Part shown: one piece after another, positions 8,637 through 16,378 of the stretch
Layout of the letters: every line of letters starts with the position of its first letter
Position numbering within the stretch: position 1 is the stretch's first letter
From: CAZSXU01 sp964610505
GTDB taxonomy: Bacteria; Arandabacterota; Arandabacteria; JAGLYR01
Direction of reading: 5' to 3'
DNA length: 64,000 nucleotides
Assembly (NCBI GenBank): GCA_964610505.1
Contig: CAZSXU010000008.1
Coordinates: 1 to 64,000, forward strand
Made by a program: the position numbers and the translations under genes
Notes under the pieces: generated by a model
Told to the model about the DNA's origin: nothing
The model's database searches: none
Seen by the model: only the letters and a program-made list of their open reading frames with translations

Positions 8637-10373
8637 TTATGAACCCAACCCACACTGCAATCGATCAAACCACTCTTCTCGCTCCAGTATCGGATACAAC
8701 CACTCCCAATCGGCGCCTCTCAGCAATCTCTCTTCCTCGCCCGTTACGTCAACCTTCTTCGTCATCAGGAGCCGGAGGACGCCGGCGTCGTGAATCTCCC
8801 CAACGAGGAGCGCGCCGACGAGCACCACTCCGTCAAACACCAGTTTGCGATAGACGTCGTTCCCGGCCTTGTGCACAAGGATGCGGTGATGCTCCCCGCT
8901 CCGGACGGTCCCGAGTGAGATGAGCTCCAGCCCATAGAACTCGGCCGCGTTCATCCGCATGCCGCCGACGTAGGGCCGGTCGAGACCCACCATGTTCAGC
9001 CCCGCAATCCGTCCCTGCTCGAAGGCAACGGGCCAGATGCCGTGCGTATCTTCTTCTCCGGTGATGAGATCAGCCGCCTGGGCCACGTCACCGGCCGCGT
9101 AGATGCCGCCGGCCGAACTCTCCATCCGATCGTTTACCCGAATCCCCCACTGGACATCGATACCCGTGCCCCGGACGACCTCAAGATTGGCGTCCACCCC
9201 CTTGGCGGCGATCACGATTTCACACGGAAGCGTCTCGCCGGTATCCAGACGGACCCCTTCGGCCTTCGAATCGCCCAGGATCTCCACGACGTCCGTCCCC
9301 GTACAAACCGCCACGCCGGCGGCGGAGAAACGCTCCTCGAACATCCGTCCTGCTTCCCCGTCGGCCAGCTGCGACAGGAGGTGTGGCGATTTGACGACGA
9401 TCGAGACATCCAGCCCCTTTTCTCGAAGACCGCAGGCCGCCTGGAGACCGACGTTTCCACCGCCGAGGACGACGGCCGCCTTCGCCTCGGAGGCCAGGTC
9501 CGCCAGCCGGCGAAGGTCCGCCAGGGTGCGAAAGCCCAGCACTCCCTCCTTATCGATCCCCGGAATCTTCGGCCACCGCACAAACCCGCCCGTCGCCACG
9601 AGCAACCGGTCGAAGCGGACGGTTTCACCGTCGGCCAGCTTCACCTCTCGCTTCTTCGGATCGACGGACTCGGCACGGCGGCCCAGCATCGCCTCGACTC
9701 CGGGCTCTTTCATGAACTCCCCCGGCCGGAATCGAATATCTTCCCGGCCGCGAAGAAGATCTAGATACATCATGGGCCGGGAATAGAGAGGATCGGGCTC
9801 CTCCGATATGACCGTCACGCGGGCATCGGGATCCGCTTCGCGAATGGCCTCGACAGCCGCCACTCCGGCCGCGCTGGCCCCGATGATGACATGCGTCAGA
9901 CCGCGCGATGCCCCGGGAGCCTCCGGACGTGGCGGCCCCTCGACGTCTTCCCATCGGAGGGCATCCGTCGGACACGCCGACACGCAGGCGGGATCCCCTC
10001 TCTCCGCGCAGAGATCGCACTTCAGTGCCGTTCCCCCGGCGGAACATCGGAGCGAAGCCATCGGGCAAACCATGACACACATCCAGCATCCCACGCATCG
10101 CTCTTCATCGCAGCGGACAACGCCGGTTTCCGCATCTCTCGTCAGCGCCCCGCTCTTGCAGGCAAACACGCACTCCGGTTCGTCGCACTGCCTGCACTGG
10201 AGGGGCGCGCCTCTGCCGCCCGTCGCGGCGGCCACTCGAACGCGATGGATGGGAAGCGGGCGCTCGACGATCGCACCCACGAGCGTCTTCGCCCGGGAAT
10301 GTTCCATCGCGCAGGCCAGTTCACAGGATCGGCAAGCCAGGCATTTTGTGATGTCACAGGTCAGTCGTTTCAC
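8637..10373 (-). CDS. CooF-like polyferredoxin fused to FAD/NAD(P) oxidoreductase (CooF-FNOR fusion)
   Basis: A 578-residue fusion. Residues 1-140 are a four-cluster CooF/HycB-type ferredoxin; cysteines group at 6/11/14/17/21, 60/63/68/72, 88/93/96/99/103 and 119/122/130/134. Residues about 160-560 are a NADH-rubredoxin-reductase-type flavoprotein: FAD-binding 'HVIIGASAAGVAAVEAI', NAD-binding 'VVLGGGNVGLQAA', and closing FAD motif 'IYAAGDVAQA'. In known CO-oxidation clusters CooF and FNOR are separate neighbouring genes that move CODH electrons to NAD(P). Here they are one polypeptide between cooS and acsB. The electron route CODH to Fe-S to FAD to NAD(P) is inferred from this arrangement. 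Confidence 0.87.
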   Translation of the reverse strand: MKRLTCDITKCLACRSCELACAMEHSRAKTLVGAIVERPLPIHRVRVAAATGGRGAPLQCRQCDEPECVFACKSGALTRDAETGVVRCDEERCVGCWMCVMVCPMASLRCSAGGTALKCDLCAERGDPACVSACPTDALRWEDVEGPPRPEAPGASRGLTHVIIGASAAGVAAVEAIREADPDARVTVISEEPDPLYSRPMMYLDLLRGREDIRFRPGEFMKEPGVEAMLGRRAESVDPKKREVKLADGETVRFDRLLVATGGFVRWPKIPGIDKEGVLGFRTLADLRRLADLASEAKAAVVLGGGNVGLQAACGLREKGLDVSIVVKSPHLLSQLADGEAGRMFEERFSAAGVAVCTGTDVVEILGDSKAEGVRLDTGETLPCEIVIAAKGVDANLEVVRGTGIDVQWGIRVNDRMESSAGGIYAAGDVAQAADLITGEEDTHGIWPVAFEQGRIAGLNMVGLDRPYVGGMRMNAAEFYGLELISLGTVRSGEHHRILVHKAGNDVYRKLVFDGVVLVGALLVGEIHDAGVLRLLMTKKVDVTGEEERLLRGADWEWLYPILEREEWFDRLQCGLGS

Positions 10374-10412
10374 GATTCCTCTATTTCGGTTTCTCGTTCA
10401 TCCTTCGACAGG

Positions 10413-10830
10413 CCACCGAACCTTTGCCGCGGCGCAAAGCCCATACTGCAGAGAATCGAAAGTCGAAAGTTGAAAGTCGAACACCCAGGCCTCGGGCCGG
10501 TCGCGGCGAAGGTTCGCCGGATCGAAAGCCGCAGCGTGGGGTCTTTCAACGCAACGGGATTCCACCCTCCTCGCCGATGATCATCCCCCATTCACGCTGC
10601 AGCAGAGAGCCGCCGAACCTTTGCCGCGGCGCAAAGCCCATACTGCAGAGAGTCGAAAGTCGAAAGTTGAAAGTCGAACACCCAGGCCTCGGGCCGGTCG
10701 CGGCGAAGGTTCGCCGGATCGAAATCCGCAGCGTGGGAACTTTCAACGCAACGGGATTCCACCCTCCTCGCCAATGATCATCCCCCATTCACGCTGCGGC
10801 GGAGAGCCGCCGAACCTTTGCCGCGGCCCC
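10413..10830. repeat. Two tandem copies of a ~197-bp unit with a long inverted repeat
   Basis: Direct copies start at 10417 and 10614 with a partial third at 10810 (period 196-197). Each unit contains a hairpin-capable element, at 10497-10630 and 10694-10826. Outer arms are CGCGGCGAAGGTTCGCCGG against CCGCCGAACCTTTGCCGCGG. Inner arms are CCGCAGCGTGGG against CCCATTCACGCTGC. Units are joined by a GAAAGTC/GAAAGTTG spacer. The array fills the 475-bp gap between cooS and the CooF-FNOR gene, and no coding sequence is seen there. Confidence 0.9.
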
Positions 10831-10848
10831 GGCCAGCCTCGGGGCGCG

Positions 10849-12762
10849 TCACGTGTACATCATCGGTTTCAGTTTTAACGCCTCCCGCTGTCGATCCAGA
10901 TGCTCGACCACTCTGGCCGCGGCGGCACCGGCGTCGTCCTCGAAGACCAGACGCCCGCCCAGGAGCTCCTCCATGTCCTCTGCCAGAAACTTCACCACGT
11001 TGGCCGAGCCGTGCACCCGGGGCGGGGGCGCGAACACCGTAAGGATTCCCGAAGCCGCCGCGTAGGTGGCGATCGCGATCGCTTTTTCGCTCATGGCTTC
11101 GGGCGCCACCCCGGCCACGGGGAGCTGTGAGATATCCTCCCCAATACCTCCCTCCCTCACCATTTCCGTGCACGCCATGAGAATTCGGGAGTTGTCGACG
11201 CAGGATCCCATGTGAAGGACCGGCGGAATCCCCACCGTCTCGCAGATTTCCCGGAGCCCTTGTCCGGCCGATTCCCACGCGGCCTCGGGCTTCATGAGCC
11301 CCGCCTTGGCACAGGCGATGGCCGCACATCCCGTCTGGACCACCAGGACGTCCCTGGAGAGGAGATCACGAACCAGCTGGAGATGACTCTCGTCGTGAAC
11401 CTTCTTGGGGGTATTGCAGCCGATGACGGCCGCCACCCCGCGAAGCCGGCCGGCCGCGATCCCATCGTTGAGCGGTCGATAGCTCGACCGGTATCGCCCT
11501 CCCAAATGGTGGAAAATGTTTTCGGCCGTGAAGCCGGCGACCAGATCCATCTTCTCTTCGGGAATTTCCACTCGCGAGGCGTCCCGGTTGGAGAAGTTCT
11601 CGACGGCCGACGATATCAGCTCCCGGGCTACCTCGAGAGCGCGCTTTTCTTCAAAGGGAACGTGGCGGACCCCGGGAATCCTGGCCTTGGGCGACGTGGT
11701 GACCATTCGGGTGTGATAGCACCCGGCGATCTGCTCGACGCCGGGGAGAATGCACTGGACGTCGACGGCCATCATTTCCACCGCACCCGTGGCGATCGCC
11801 AGTTCCTGCTGCAGGAAGTTGCCGGCCACCGGGAGTCCTTGGCGCATCAGGATCTCGTTTGCCGAGCAGCAGATCCCGACCAGATTGATGCCTTTCGCTC
11901 CAGTGGCTTTCGCTCTCTCCAGCATCGCCGGCTCCCGGGCGGCTCGGACCATCATCTCGGCCAGGCTGGGCTCGTGACCGTGCACCACTACGTTCACTTC
12001 GTCCTCTTTGAGCACACCCAGATTTACTTCCGCCCGAACCGGCCAGGGCGAGGAGAAGAGAACGTCGGAGACGTCGGTCGCCATCATGGAGCCGCCCCAC
12101 CCATCCGCCAGTGCCGTGCGGCACGCGGCCAGCAGGATACTGCGGGCATCGGCGTCCACCCCCTCGTGCGTGCGGTGAAGAATCTCGACCACGTCCCGGT
12201 CGATCCCGCGCGGGAAGACGCCGGCGCTTTTCCACATCGTCTGCTGACCTTCGGGCGCCCGCTTTGCGGGAACCAGATCCCCCTCCTGCCGCCCGAACTG
12301 AAAGAGCATGGCCTCCGCCACACGGCCGGCGACGTCAAGATCACTTCCGTCCCGGCTGACCCCGAATTCGTCGGCGAGACGCCCGAGTTTCTCCGGGTCC
12401 CCGACCCGGAAATCGCGGGCTTCCCCCCTCGCCGTTCGGAGCAAGGTGAGAGCCAGACCTCGCCCGTGATCCGCATGCGCGGCCGCTCCCCCCGCCACCC
12501 CACGAGCCAGATTCCGTGCGACGATAGCGTCGACCGAAGCTCCGCAACACCCCTGCTGCTCCTCTTCCCGGAACGGATCGATGCGGCATGGTCCCATCAG
12601 GCACAGGTTGCAGCAGATCCCCAGCTCGCCGAAGCCGCACCGGGGTTCCATTCTCTCATGCCGGGCCCAGACGGTCGAGAGGCCTTCTCTCTCGGCCTTC
12701 GCCAGAGCCTGGATGGTCGCGGAATCTACGGAACGGCGTTTCTCTGTGCTCTTGGTCATCAC
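10849..12762 (-). CDS. cooS: Anaerobic Ni-Fe carbon monoxide dehydrogenase catalytic subunit
   Basis: A 637-residue CODH that interconverts CO and CO2. The N-terminus holds the D-cluster ligands C42 and C50 and the B-cluster ligands C51, C54, C59 and C73, with the same spacing as Carboxydothermus CODH-II. The C-cluster ligand motifs are present: 'VVHGHEP' (His), 'GICCSANE', 'VQCILPG', 'VIGCNTPK', 'TGCAAIACAK' and 'MGSCVDNSR'. It could act alone with the CooF-FNOR protein or as the AcsA partner of AcsB; with a single CODH gene in the island it may do both. CooC-type maturation genes lie directly upstream. Confidence 0.94.
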   Translation of the reverse strand: MMTKSTEKRRSVDSATIQALAKAEREGLSTVWARHERMEPRCGFGELGICCNLCLMGPCRIDPFREEEQQGCCGASVDAIVARNLARGVAGGAAAHADHGRGLALTLLRTARGEARDFRVGDPEKLGRLADEFGVSRDGSDLDVAGRVAEAMLFQFGRQEGDLVPAKRAPEGQQTMWKSAGVFPRGIDRDVVEILHRTHEGVDADARSILLAACRTALADGWGGSMMATDVSDVLFSSPWPVRAEVNLGVLKEDEVNVVVHGHEPSLAEMMVRAAREPAMLERAKATGAKGINLVGICCSANEILMRQGLPVAGNFLQQELAIATGAVEMMAVDVQCILPGVEQIAGCYHTRMVTTSPKARIPGVRHVPFEEKRALEVARELISSAVENFSNRDASRVEIPEEKMDLVAGFTAENIFHHLGGRYRSSYRPLNDGIAAGRLRGVAAVIGCNTPKKVHDESHLQLVRDLLSRDVLVVQTGCAAIACAKAGLMKPEAAWESAGQGLREICETVGIPPVLHMGSCVDNSRILMACTEMVREGGIGEDISQLPVAGVAPEAMSEKAIAIATYAAASGILTVFAPPPRVHGSANVVKFLAEDMEELLGGRLVFEDDAGAAAARVVEHLDRQREALKLKPMMYT

Positions 12763-12819
12763 TCAGTCCAGTCGTTGTTTGAGAAATGTGTAGTTGCGGT
12801 TCGTCACGCGCTCGCTCCC

Positions 12820-12889
12820 GGGGACACAATCCCTGTTTCGAACGGCCTTCGGCATCCCCGGGCCTCGCCCGAAACAGGGTTATGTTCCC
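12820..12889 (-). promoter_or_regulatory. Long hairpin in the cooS leader
   Basis: Imperfect inverted repeat of about 20 bp, GGGGACACAATCCCTGTTTC against GAAACAGGGTTATGTTCCC, with a loop of about 28 nt that itself can fold (GGCC...GGCC). It starts about 58 nt upstream of the cooS ATG, within a 365-bp gap that also holds a palindromic element copy. It could be an attenuator, a processing site or a protein-binding site; the sequence alone does not decide. Confidence 0.5.
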
Positions 12890-12960
12890 TGACACTCTCG
12901 GACCCTGACTGTGCTGTCGGGAATGGTGGATCGTATGCCCTGTCGCCCTGTCACCTCTCG

Positions 12961-13100
12961 GGCCGGCCGCGGTGAAGGTTCGCCGGATCGAAAGCCGCAG
13001 CGTGGGATGTTTCAACGCAACGGGATCCCGCCCTCCTCGACAATCATCATCCCCCATTCACGCTGCGGCGGAGAGCCGCCGAGCCTTTGCCGCGTCGCAA
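12961..13100. repeat. Palindromic element copy between cooC and cooS
   Basis: A complete single copy. The left arm GGCCGCGGTGAAGGTTCGCC starts at 12964, with inner arms AAAGCCGCAGCGTGGG and CCCATTCACGCTGCGGC, and the right arm GCCGCCGAGCCTTTGCCGCG ends near 13094. The core TTTCAACGCAACGGGAT and the CCTCCTCG string match the copies at 10497 and 10694. Confidence 0.88.
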
Positions 13101-13127
13101 GGCCCGAGCGCATGCCATCTCGTGACC

Positions 13128-13889
13128 TCAACATACTCCAGTCACATTCCCTTCCAGGATCTTCCTCAAATCGGCCACGGCCTTCGCCACTGCCGGTTCC
13201 ACCGGTTCGGCGGCGCGTCCCTCCCTCGCCTGGGACCGGAGCGCCGGGCTCCAGGGAATCTTCACCAGAGGCCCCCAGTCGTCCATCTCCGGCATGTTCT
13301 CATCGAAACCGTTGGCGACGGTCCACACCTTCTCGATTCTGAGCTGGGCGGCCAGCGAGCGAATCCGCTTCGCCGTCTCCAGGCTCTGGCGAGAGGATCC
13401 CAACACGATGAGAAGAACATCGACGCCCCGAGCAGTACCCCGTCCCAGGTGTTCGTATCCGGCCTCGAGATCCAGAATCACGACCTCGTTTCTCTCCGTC
13501 AAGATATGGTCCAGGACCTCTCGAACGAAAGCGTTCTCGGGACACATGCAACCGGTCCCCGCACCCGTCACCGTACCCATGACCATCAGCCGGATGTGGC
13601 CCTGCACTCTGCCGTACGTTTCGGGAATATCGGCCACGCGCGGGTTCAGCTTGAAATACCCCGCCACGCTTCCGTCCGAAGTCCCCAATCGTTCGTCGAT
13701 GAGACGTCTCATTTCAATCAACGGCACGATCTCATTGCTCGCCGAAAATCCGAGAGCCAGGCCGAGCCCTCCCGCCGGATCGCCGTCCACGGCGATGACC
13801 GAGTAGCCGGCGGCTTCGAACTCTCGCGCCAGAAGTGCCGCCAGCGTGGTCTTTCCCACTCCCCCCTTGCCGGCGATTGCAATCTTCAT
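13128..13889 (-). CDS. cooC: CooC-type nickel-insertion ATPase
   Basis: A 253-residue P-loop ATPase of the MinD/CooC group that matures the Ni site of CODH. The start MKIAIAGKGGVGKTT contains the deviant Walker A with the signature lysine. 'VIAVDGDPAG' is the switch strand and 'VILDLEAGYEHLGRG' is Walker B. 'CMCPEN' provides the CXC pair that binds nickel or zinc at the CooC dimer interface. The ATG overlaps the TGA of the upstream paralog (ATGA at 13886-13889), so the pair is co-translated. Assigned to CODH by proximity to cooS; the paralog may serve ACS. Confidence 0.9.
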   Translation of the reverse strand: MKIAIAGKGGVGKTTLAALLAREFEAAGYSVIAVDGDPAGGLGLALGFSASNEIVPLIEMRRLIDERLGTSDGSVAGYFKLNPRVADIPETYGRVQGHIRLMVMGTVTGAGTGCMCPENAFVREVLDHILTERNEVVILDLEAGYEHLGRGTARGVDVLLIVLGSSRQSLETAKRIRSLAAQLRIEKVWTVANGFDENMPEMDDWGPLVKIPWSPALRSQAREGRAAEPVEPAVAKAVADLRKILEGNVTGVC

Positions 13890-14662
13890 CCCGCGACCTC
13901 GCTGAGAATCTCTTCGAGCGCCAGAACCGCCGGACGGTCCGCCGGCAACTCCGTCAGCGCCCGCCCCATACGTTCATAGGTCTCTACCTCGGGATCGTAC
14001 GGAATCCTCCCCACGGTTTCGAACGATCCCGTATCGACGCGTTCCAACAGCGATCGCTCTTCGCGCCTCGCGTGTTCCGTCAGATTGTTGAGGATCAGAA
14101 TCTTGTGAGTCACTCGCGTACGGAGCTCTTCAATGAGATCCAGGATCTGGGCGGCCGTATCGAACGACCCGATCGATCCGTTGCAGACCACGAACAGGTA
14201 GTCCACGTCCTTGGCGGTCCTTCTCGAGAGGTGCTCCATTCCCGCCTCGGAGTCGATGACGACCCAGGGGTAGTTTTCCACCAACGCATCCAGCGAGCCT
14301 CGCAGAAGATTGTTGACGTAGCAGTAGCAGCCCGGGCCTTCCGGGCGGCCCATCGTCAGCAGATCAAACCCCGACGACTCGGCTATGGCGGACTGTACGC
14401 GCAGATCCAGGTAGCTCTTCTTGGCCACCCCCGCCGGAACTCGGCTCTTCGGTCCCAGGAGCTCCTCCCGGATGCCCCCCAGAGTCTCGGTCGGCCGGAC
14501 CCCCAGGATTCTCTCGAAGCCCCGAGCGGGATCCGCATCGATGGCCAGTATGGGCCTGCATTTTCCCACCAGCAGGGACCTGACCAGCAACCCCGAAAGG
14601 GTGGTCTTGCCGGTCCCCCCCTTGCCGACGATCGTCGTTACGGTGCCTTTTTTGATAGGCAA
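13886..14662 (-). CDS. Second CooC/AcsF-type maturation ATPase
   Basis: A second P-loop ATPase of the CooC family (GKGGTGKTT, 'AIDADPA', 'VVIDSEAGMEHLSRR', and the metal-binding CXC 'GCYCYVN'). An ATG-initiated frame extends to 14815, but its first ~25 residues are translated palindromic-element DNA and the next ~20 come from microrepeat sequence. The better start is TTG at 14662, preceded by GGAG with a 6-nt spacer. This gives 258 residues, the normal CooC length, with the P-loop near the N-terminus. With two paralogs in tandem, one probably loads CODH and the other ACS (AcsF role); which is which cannot be told here. Confidence 0.8.
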   Translation of the reverse strand: MPIKKGTVTTIVGKGGTGKTTLSGLLVRSLLVGKCRPILAIDADPARGFERILGVRPTETLGGIREELLGPKSRVPAGVAKKSYLDLRVQSAIAESSGFDLLTMGRPEGPGCYCYVNNLLRGSLDALVENYPWVVIDSEAGMEHLSRRTAKDVDYLFVVCNGSIGSFDTAAQILDLIEELRTRVTHKILILNNLTEHARREERSLLERVDTGSFETVGRIPYDPEVETYERMGRALTELPADRPAVLALEEILSEVAG

Positions 14663-14760
14663 TACGATCTCCGTGCCCTGGGCCTTGACGACAAGGCGAC
14701 CGGGCGACAAGGCGAACCATACCGAGAGCCAAAAGCTGAAACCCGAAACACCTGCTTTCG

Positions 14761-14900
14761 GGCCGGTCGCGGTGAAGGTCCGATGGGTCGAGGGCCGCAG
14801 CGTGGGCTCTTTCAACGCCGCGAGCTGCTACCCTATTCGATGATCATTCTCCCCCATTCACGCTCGAGGCCAAGAGCCGCCGGACCTTTGCCTCGGCGCA
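14761..14900. repeat. Palindromic element copy between mesB and the CooC pair
   Basis: A diverged but complete copy: GGCCGGTCGCGGTGAAGGTC, GGCCGCAGCGTGGG and TTTCAACGC, then CCCATTCACGCT and GCCGCCGGACCTTTGCC. It overlaps the 5' end of the over-long reading frame of the second CooC gene and fills most of the gap before mesB. Confidence 0.82.
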
Positions 14901-14945
14901 AGGCCCAGGCTCATGGTTCCAACGCCTGTCTCCGAGCTCTAATGT

Positions 14946-16004
14946 CTAGTTTCCAATTTCCAGCGTCTGCCTACGTATCTCCATCGACAGCTCCGACGTA
15001 AGACGTATGATCTTCTCGGTCAGGTCGGGACTGCGCCCCCCCATCCCACAGCTCGGCGTAATGAGCGCACGCTCGAGAAGCAGATCTCGATCGATCCCCT
15101 TCGCGGCCAGCTGATCGATTCCACTCTCGAAACGGGCTCGCAGAGAAGTGCAGGACTCGGTCTCCGCCGCTTCGCCGGAGGGCACGATTCCCCACGCCAG
15201 TACTCCCCCTCGGTCGAAGAATCCCTTGATCGCCGTGGAGTACAGGGTAATGCTCTGGAAGTACTCGTAGGCGTCGAAATTGATCACATCGATGGGCGTT
15301 TCCATCAGGATGGACCAATCCGTGTTGCCGCAGCAGTGAATCCCCGCCAATCCTCCCTCGCAGTGGATCCCTTCGATCACTTCAGCCAGGTTGGCGATCA
15401 CCTGTTCCCTGGGGATGTTGATGAAGGCAGATCCGAAGGCGCTCAGGTACGGCTCGTCAATGAACAGGATGATTTCCGGGTGAACCTTCTTTAGCTTCCG
15501 CACCTGCCAGCGAGCATTCATCACGCAACCCTTGAGAACGGCCTCGTAGAGCTCGGGGTGGTAGAGAATGGCCCGTTTGTCCTGGTCGGTAATGGTGAGC
15601 CCGAAACTGATGGGGCCGGTAACCTGGCCCTTGACCCACCGGACCGTCTCCGGTTTTTCCTTTGACATCCGATTCACGAATGCAGGAAGGCCGGCCGAGA
15701 AAGACGGGGTGATCACAAAGAAATCCACGTCATCCGAGACGACTCTCTCGAGAAACGTTCCCAGGGGGCTGTAAACGTCGCCCTTTGTATCGAAGTAAAT
15801 TCGCTCGTGTTCGTCGTCGAAGACCACACAGGGAAGGTTCTCGCTGTACTGGACATACATGTTCTCTCGGAATCCGAGATTCGGAAGCTGAGGCCAGACG
15901 GGCACGTGCCGCAGTTCGGAGAGGATGAAACCGACGGCTGCGTCCGGATCGGTGTGCGGAAAGCTCCCGATCGCCGTGGCGAGACACTGCGGTTTGAATG
16001 ACAC
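14946..16004 (-). CDS. mesB: Core-MetE methionine synthase, corrinoid-dependent (MesB type)
   Basis: A 352-residue minimal MetE-like barrel without the folate-binding N-terminal half of MetE. Zinc ligands are H223, C225, E247 and C319 ('GIHCCGN', 'DAYEYF', 'TPSCGMG'); the 225-247 spacing equals that of the MetE Cys/Glu pair. The opening 'ATAIGSFPHTDP' and 'WPQLP...FRENMYVQYSE' match the bacterial core-MetE family known from Dehalococcoides. These enzymes are proposed to take methyl from methyl-corrinoid (CoFeSP) for homocysteine. It is the first gene of the CODH/ACS island, which supports that donor. Start is GTG at 16004, preceded by AAGGA. Confidence 0.82.
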   Translation of the reverse strand: MSFKPQCLATAIGSFPHTDPDAAVGFILSELRHVPVWPQLPNLGFRENMYVQYSENLPCVVFDDEHERIYFDTKGDVYSPLGTFLERVVSDDVDFFVITPSFSAGLPAFVNRMSKEKPETVRWVKGQVTGPISFGLTITDQDKRAILYHPELYEAVLKGCVMNARWQVRKLKKVHPEIILFIDEPYLSAFGSAFINIPREQVIANLAEVIEGIHCEGGLAGIHCCGNTDWSILMETPIDVINFDAYEYFQSITLYSTAIKGFFDRGGVLAWGIVPSGEAAETESCTSLRARFESGIDQLAAKGIDRDLLLERALITPSCGMGGRSPDLTEKIIRLTSELSMEIRRQTLEIGN

Positions 16005-16049
16005 GGTATTCCTTTCGCCCGATGAATACGACTTGCCGGAATTCGTGTA

Positions 16050-16077
16050 AGTATACGTGTGAGACGGAAAAAGTCAA
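16050..16077 (-). promoter_or_regulatory. Sigma70-type promoter of the CODH/ACS island
   Basis: On the minus strand TTGACT (16077-16072) and TATACT (16055-16050) are separated by 16 bp. The predicted start lies about 40 nt upstream of the mesB GTG. This is the best promoter-like signal in front of the island. Confidence 0.7.
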
Positions 16078-16152
16078 GCGGGCGTGGAGTGCGCCTTCCG
16101 GGCTCGAGGCTGGCCGGCCGGATCCGGAAAGGCCTTCCTTTCTCGAAATCCC

Positions 16153-16182
16153 TTGACCGCAACTCGTTGTCTTGACTAGTAT
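16153..16182 (+). promoter_or_regulatory. Possible divergent promoter for the gene at 16379
   Basis: TTGACC (16153-16158), 18-bp spacer, TAGTAT (16177-16182). A second possible pair overlaps it: TTGACT (16172-16177), 19 bp, GATAAT (16197-16202). Either leaves a leader of about 170 nt. The rest of the 374-bp divergent region 16005-16378 shows no gene. Confidence 0.45.
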
Positions 16183-16378
16183 CTTGAGGGAGACAGGATA
16201 ATGCTCGACCGAGTCCCGTTCCATTCGATGAGTCAGAATCCACCCGATGCGCGGGGCCCATTCCCAGTGCTTCGCTTGTTCCCACACCCGGACGACGGAC
16301 GATCCTTGCGGCGACCGACCTGTCGCGCCCGCCGGGACGCGATCCTTTTCGTACGAAACATCCAAGAAGGAGGAAACC

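Noticed and set aside
6459..8642. 727-codon open frame opposite acsB
   Set aside because: It is the antisense shadow of a gene with all A-cluster ligands in place; composition is typical of a shadow frame.
10413..10830. Possible insertion sequence
   Set aside because: Inverted arms are present but no transposase frame lies between them; at most a non-autonomous element.
11212..12975. 587-codon open frame opposite cooS
   Set aside because: Antisense to cooS and running into repeat DNA at its end; no recognisable motifs.
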